A program made the position numbers and the translations under genes. Of a DNA stretch of 10,906 nt, positions 8,094 through 10,906 are shown one piece after another. Where the stretch lies: assembly GCA_031405895.1 (NCBI GenBank), contig JANOFL010000026.1:1-10906 (forward strand). Reading direction: 5' to 3'. Position 1 is the stretch's first letter. Each line of letters opens with the position of its first letter. The stretch is from BJ22 sp031405895 (GTDB lineage Bacteria > Planctomycetota > Planctomycetia > Pirellulales > Pirellulaceae). A model generated the notes under the pieces. It saw nothing but the letters and a program-made list of their open reading frames with translations. It ran no database searches and was not told the origin of the DNA.

Positions 8094-8381
8094 TCAGGCG
8101 ACGAGGAAGCAGAACAGCAGCGAGAAGAACGCGGCACCTTCAATCAGCGCGGCCGCGATGATCATGGCCGTCTGGATCTTCGCCGTCATTTCAGGCTGCC
8201 GGGCGATGCTTTCGCAGGCCGAGCCGCCGATCCGGCCGATTCCCAGTCCTACGCCGAGAACGGTCAGCCCCATGCCGACGGCTGCCACGCCGCGAACCAG
8301 GTTGGTGTTGTCCTGGGCCATCAGCGGCGAACAGAGCAGACCCAACGAAAAGAACATCCCCAACATCAACCAGCGCGACAT
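8094..8381 (-). CDS. atpE: F1Fo ATP synthase c subunit with leader-like N-terminus
   Basis: The 95-residue proteolipid forms the rotating ion-translocating ring. Helix 1 has the glycine-rich pattern GVGLGIGRIGG, followed by the loop ARQPE that contacts gamma and epsilon. Helix 2 carries the ion-binding glutamate in AALIEGAAFF. The Gln and the Glu-Ser/Thr pair typical of sodium-binding rings are missing, so proton coupling is inferred. The first 22 residues or so (MSRWLMLGMFFSLGLLCSPLMA) look like a signal peptide or an extra hydrophobic helix, with a possible cleavage site after LMA; most c subunits of about 75-80 residues lack this. The ATG at 8381 has a perfect AAGGAGA ribosome-binding site and is preferred to the frame start at 8420. 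Confidence 0.95.
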   Translation of the reverse strand: MSRWLMLGMFFSLGLLCSPLMAQDNTNLVRGVAAVGMGLTVLGVGLGIGRIGGSACESIARQPEMTAKIQTAMIIAAALIEGAAFFSLLFCFLVA

Positions 8382-8386
8382 CGAAA

Positions 8387-8393
8387 TCTCCTT
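8387..8393 (-). promoter_or_regulatory. Strong ribosome-binding site of atpE
   Basis: On the minus strand AAGGAGA lies 5 nt before the ATG at 8381. It is the best Shine-Dalgarno in the window, consistent with the need for many c subunits per complex. It also fixes the start that retains the leader-like segment. Confidence 0.8.
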
Positions 8394-8426
8394 GCAACAG
8401 GTTTGAGCCTGACTGAACAACCGGAT

Positions 8427-9641
8427 CTAGTGAGCGTGTTGTGCCGCACCGATGAACAGCGCGGCGAGAAACGTGAAGACATAGGCCTGCAGCACGGCCA
8501 CGAACAGCTCCAGAATGCTGAACGCCACCGACGCGAGGACCGCGAGCGGGGCGACACCCCAAAACAGGGCCGTCGCCGACGCCACTCCGATGAACCCGAG
8601 GAAAACGGCCAACACCAGGTGGCCCGCGAACATGTTGGCAAACAACCGGATCGCCAACACAAAATGCTTGACGATCAGGCCGAACATCTCGATCAGCCAG
8701 ATGCCCGGCAGCAGGATGTACCGCATCGGTCCGTCCAGATCGATGTGCGGGAGCTGGGCCTTGAGGAAGCCAACCACGCCCATCTTCTTCATCCCCGAAC
8801 CGACAACGACGCCAAAGGTCAGCACGGCGAAGACCGCCGTTACCGCCAGCGAGCCGGTAGCCGAACCGAGATAGGGAATCATCCCGAACAGGTTCAGCGC
8901 GAGGATGAAAAAGAAAACCGTCAACAGGAACGGAAGAAAACGCTTCACGTCGTGGTCGCCGATCGCCGGCCGGGCGATATCGTCCCGCACAAACACGACG
9001 ATCGACTCCAGCAGATTCCAGATCTTGCCCATCGGCCGGGCACCCGAGGAGACCTTGCGGGCCAGCCAGGTGAAGGTCGCGATCAGGATCAGGGCCGCGG
9101 CAACCTCCAGCACCATGAACTTGGTGATCTGCCCGCGAATGACCGGAAATCCGGCGATCGAAATCATCGGCTCCTTCGTCAGTGCCGGGAGATTCCACTT
9201 TTCCCCCATGAACTTGGGGACCTCGAAATAACTGGCGTCCTGAACGTGATGAAACAAGTGGACCGGATCGAGGAAATGTGCCTTGCCCGCCTCCAGCCGC
9301 TCCATGAACGTCATCTCTTCCAGCGTCTTGCCGGAATGGGCGTGGTCACCAGCCTGCGAACCGGCAAGAGCGGTCTCGTCGGCCGCGTGCTGTTCGGCTT
9401 CTTGAGCGGCATGGCCAAGCTCGCTGTACGGCGCTTCCTGGCCGGGGGCATGGTCGTGCGCTGCCGGTTCCGGATGGTCAGGTGTGGCCGCGGGTGCGAC
9501 CGGGTCCGTCGCTGACGGCTCCTGGGTACCAACACCGGAAGGGGGCTCGCTGGAAGCCAGCGTTGAATGCGCCGCGTCGCTTGCCGCCGCTTCGGCGGGA
9601 TGGTCACCGTCCTGAAGCAACAGGCCCAATGTCATCGACAT
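8427..9641 (-). CDS. atpB: F1Fo ATP synthase a subunit with long hydrophilic N-terminus
   Basis: The 404-residue membrane subunit forms the two ion half-channels facing the c ring. The essential arginine is R332 in LAIRLFANMFAGH (E. coli R210). The conserved AYVFTFLAALFIG follows near the C-terminus with Q385 (E. coli Q252 position). First membrane span is about 175-195, then further spans about 235-255, 265-282, 310-330, 338-360 and 365-395. Before the fold is an extension of about 120 residues, rich in Ala, Glu, Pro and His (HPEPAAHDHAPGQ, GDHAHSG), which is absent from the 270-residue E. coli protein. The start is the ATG at 9641, preceded by GGGA; a second ATG two codons later is equally possible. 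Since the N-terminus of a faces the periplasm, the extension should be exported, but its function is unknown. Confidence 0.95.
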   Translation of the reverse strand: MSMTLGLLLQDGDHPAEAAASDAAHSTLASSEPPSGVGTQEPSATDPVAPAATPDHPEPAAHDHAPGQEAPYSELGHAAQEAEQHAADETALAGSQAGDHAHSGKTLEEMTFMERLEAGKAHFLDPVHLFHHVQDASYFEVPKFMGEKWNLPALTKEPMISIAGFPVIRGQITKFMVLEVAAALILIATFTWLARKVSSGARPMGKIWNLLESIVVFVRDDIARPAIGDHDVKRFLPFLLTVFFFILALNLFGMIPYLGSATGSLAVTAVFAVLTFGVVVGSGMKKMGVVGFLKAQLPHIDLDGPMRYILLPGIWLIEMFGLIVKHFVLAIRLFANMFAGHLVLAVFLGFIGVASATALFWGVAPLAVLASVAFSILELFVAVLQAYVFTFLAALFIGAAQHAH

Positions 9642-9691
9642 CCATTCCCGTGATTCGTGTCGCCAGGCGAATCGGACTGGCGTGACTCAAT

Positions 9692-9708
9692 TCCCTGGTC
9701 GTCAGGGA
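9692..9708. repeat. Small palindrome over the atpI-like stop codon
   Basis: TCCCTG (9692-9697) and CAGGGA (9703-9708) form a 6-bp stem with a 5-nt GTCGT loop. It spans the stop codon (9702-9704) of the atpI-like gene, so the last residue or two of that protein are coded within it. Similar AATCCCTGACGACCAGGGA repeats are, from memory, dispersed in planctomycete genomes. Confidence 0.6.
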
Positions 9709-10166
9709 TTCGCTTTCAACTCGCGCGCCGTCCACGACACGCCCAACACCAGGGGCACGAAGTAGAAAATGGCGACGGCGAGCACCCATTCCCGGCTGAA
9801 CTCAAGCCGCTCGTTATATTCGGCAATCGCAAGGGCTACGAGGGGGAGAAGTGTGCGACAAAACGCCACCAAACCGGACCGCAACAACGTTCGCTCCGGA
9901 CCATTCGCCGCAGCCTCCGAGACCGAAACCGCGGCCTGGCAAACCAGGAAAACCAGCCCGGTCAGCAAGACCGCACTCCAGCCCGGCGCGCTGAACAACA
10001 AGCGAACGAGGACGACAACAGCAACGGCGATGAGCCATCCCGCAACACCTTGCCAGAGAGTTTTGAAGAACCGGGTCAAGAACCCGACTGGCGATGCCTC
10101 GCCCGTCGCGCCCGTCGCGCCCGACTCGCCGCGGCCCTCGCCGTCACCGTGGGGCGCAAAGAACAT
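9702..10166 (-). CDS. AtpI-like four-span membrane protein
   Basis: The 154-residue product has a polar, glycine-rich N-terminus of about 35 residues and four hydrophobic segments at about 41-58, 63-83, 97-116 and 126-145. That topology and its place between atpZ and atpB match AtpI (ATP synthase protein I), a membrane accessory linked to c-ring assembly. I recognise no strict sequence signature, so the assignment rests on size, topology and position. The start is the ATG at 10166, which overlaps the atpZ stop as TGATG, implying translational coupling. GGAA lies about 6 nt upstream of it. A longer frame back to 10265 overlaps atpZ and is rejected. A 9-bp tandem (GCCCGTCGC twice, 10101-10118) encodes part of the polar N-terminus, giving a Gly-Ala-Thr repeat. 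Confidence 0.75.
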   Translation of the reverse strand: MFFAPHGDGEGRGESGATGATGEASPVGFLTRFFKTLWQGVAGWLIAVAVVVLVRLLFSAPGWSAVLLTGLVFLVCQAAVSVSEAAANGPERTLLRSGLVAFCRTLLPLVALAIAEYNERLEFSREWVLAVAIFYFVPLVLGVSWTARELKANP

Positions 10167-10429
10167 CACGAGTTCCGGTTGAGCGACGCGAGCAGGCCGC
10201 GGAACAGCTGCCAGGCGATCAGGGCAGCGAGAAGTCCTCCCAGGATGCTCGCCCACGGCCCCCATTTCATCCAGGTATCCAGGCCGTATCCCAATGCGAT
10301 GGGGATCACGGGTGTCAAACAGGCCGAGATGATTCGCGATGCGATCTCCATTCCACGGACCGCTTCAGGCCGCGTATCGATGCGGGGCGATTCTCCTTCG
10401 TTGGAGTGAGAGTCCTCAGGTTGGATCAT
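10166..10429 (-). CDS. atpZ: AtpZ-like F1Fo ATP synthase accessory protein
   Basis: The 87-residue protein has a polar N-terminus of about 28 residues and two membrane segments at about 29-46 and 53-75. The segment GYGLDTWMKWGPWASILGGLLAAL fits the AtpZ/ATPase_gene1 family pattern (GY.LD.W....P...i.G...G). AtpZ works with AtpI in membrane assembly or divalent-cation supply in some bacteria; its role here is inferred. The frame opens up to 10633, but the upstream 68 codons translate two palindromic repeats and look non-coding, so the ATG at 10429 is chosen. A later ATG at 10351 would leave only the membrane part. No ribosome-binding site is evident. It is the first gene of the operon and its stop codon overlaps the next start. 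Confidence 0.78.
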   Translation of the reverse strand: MIQPEDSHSNEGESPRIDTRPEAVRGMEIASRIISACLTPVIPIALGYGLDTWMKWGPWASILGGLLAALIAWQLFRGLLASLNRNS

Positions 10430-10446
10430 GGCGCAGTTTTCAGACG

Positions 10447-10504
10447 CGTGCGTCCAGGCTACCGCCTGGTCAACTCCTTCGTGGGGCCAGGCTCCCGCCT
10501 GGTC
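10447..10504. repeat. Two tandem hairpin repeats in the leader before atpZ
   Basis: Two 25-bp copies at 10447-10471 and 10480-10504 differ at three positions. Each contains CCAGGC and GCCTGG as a 6-bp stem with a 4-nt loop (TACC in the first, TCCC in the second). They lie 18 bp upstream of the atpZ start, in the presumed 5' leader of the operon. They resemble a dispersed repeat family that I recall from planctomycetes. Confidence 0.75.
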
Positions 10505-10906
10505 TTTCCATCCCGTCGTCTGAATCAACCACCCGGCACTTTCAAGATTCAGTTCCGCCAACACGCCTTGCGCTCGCGGCCAACATCCTAGCGAACCATC
10601 ACATGAAGTCGCGCTAATGAAATGCGACCCCATCGCGAAACACAGAAACGACGCCCCGACCGGCCAGACGCAAGTTCATCCTCCAGCAGCGGTTTCAAAC
10701 AGCCGTTTCATCAGCTGTCTCATCGCAACCCGTTTGGCGTTAATGTCAGCATCAGCCCCGTAGTTTATCGAAAACGCCGCTCAATGGCGTCGAATCTTCC
10801 CAAAAAGGAATCGGCCAGGAACCGGATTCTCCTTCAGGCGTCTATAATGGTGCCTGTTCGGCAAACCAACTGCCCCTTTTACCAGTAGTAACAAGGGTAG
10901 CGGCTT
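10505..10906. other. Gene-poor upstream region of the atp operon
   Basis: I see no convincing gene in these 400 bp. The plus-strand frame at 10622-10888 (88 codons, Ser/Arg-rich) has no recognisable family, and a 21-codon minus-strand frame at 10614-10679 has GGAGG abutting its ATG. Neither is persuasive. The region should contain the operon promoter and leader. Confidence 0.5.
10841..10869 (-). promoter_or_regulatory. Candidate sigma70-like promoter for the atp operon
   Basis: On the minus strand TTGGTT (complement of 10864-10869) is followed after 17 bp by TATAGA (complement of 10841-10846). The spacing is ideal but each hexamer matches the consensus only in part. On the plus strand the same place reads TATAAT (10843-10848), without a good -35, so it could instead serve a gene reading out of the window. 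A leader of about 400 nt would result for atpZ. Confidence 0.3.

Noticed and set aside
8094..8381. Sodium-coupled c ring
   Set aside because: The helix 1 glutamine and the Glu-Ser/Thr pair in helix 2 are missing (AALIEGAA), which fits proton coupling.
7174..8406. 410-codon plus-strand frame opposite atpH, atpF and atpE
   Set aside because: It crosses three real genes and their gaps on the other strand and shows low-complexity Arg/Pro/Ser composition.
8403..9515. 370-codon plus-strand frame opposite atpB
   Set aside because: Antisense shadow, with Arg/Gln/Asp/His-rich composition from the reverse complement of membrane-helix codons.
9657..10409. 250-codon plus-strand frame opposite the atpI-like and atpZ genes
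   Set aside because: The minus strand has two short membrane genes with coupled start/stop and operon position; the plus frame has no recognisable domain.
10447..10504. CRISPR-like array from the two 25-bp repeats
   Set aside because: Only two imperfect copies with an 8-bp gap, each a small hairpin, and no cas genes.
10430..10633. 68-residue N-terminal extension of AtpZ from the ATG at 10633
   Set aside because: Its codons translate the two hairpin repeats (DQAGAW and DQAVAW), and AtpZ proteins are short; the start at 10429 fits the family.

Overview
This GC-rich window holds a complete F1Fo ATP synthase operon on the minus strand, reading from about 10430 down to 2008. The order is atpZ - atpI-like - atpB (a) - atpE (c) - atpF (b) - atpH (delta) - atpA (alpha) - atpG (gamma) - atpD (beta) - atpC (epsilon). 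Every subunit needed for a working enzyme is present and intact, with its key catalytic or transport residues visible. The c subunit looks proton-type rather than sodium-type.

Downstream of the operon lies a convergent plus-strand gene (1145-1882) for a stand-alone MnmD/MnmC-type tRNA wobble-uridine methyltransferase. Divergent from it is a minus-strand LOG-family (lysine-decarboxylase-like) nucleotide hydrolase (230-1042). Positions 1-231 form a strikingly perfect inverted repeat with 91-bp arms and a 49-bp loop. It starts exactly at the window edge, and its right arm runs into the LOG stop codon.

The atp genes are unusually loosely packed for an operon. The gaps atpI/atpB, atpF/atpH, atpH/atpA, atpA/atpG, atpD/atpC and atpC/mnmD, and the leader before atpZ, each carry a different short palindromic or tandem repeat. 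Several resemble dispersed repeats I recall from Planctomycetota genomes. With the GC-rich coding sequence and the style of the subunits (long hydrophilic N-terminus on a, leader-like N-terminus on c), this makes a planctomycete or close relative the most likely source. That assignment is inference from memory, not a database result.

How the genes work together: AtpZ and the AtpI-like protein are probable assembly or ion-handling accessories. AtpB and the AtpE ring form the rotor/stator ion path, AtpF and AtpH form the peripheral stalk, and AtpA/AtpD with AtpG/AtpC form the catalytic head and central stalk. I see no tRNA, rRNA, CRISPR array, transposase gene or wholly new gene system. The unusual material is the repeat architecture, a few subunit N-termini, and one start region that lacks a ribosome-binding site.
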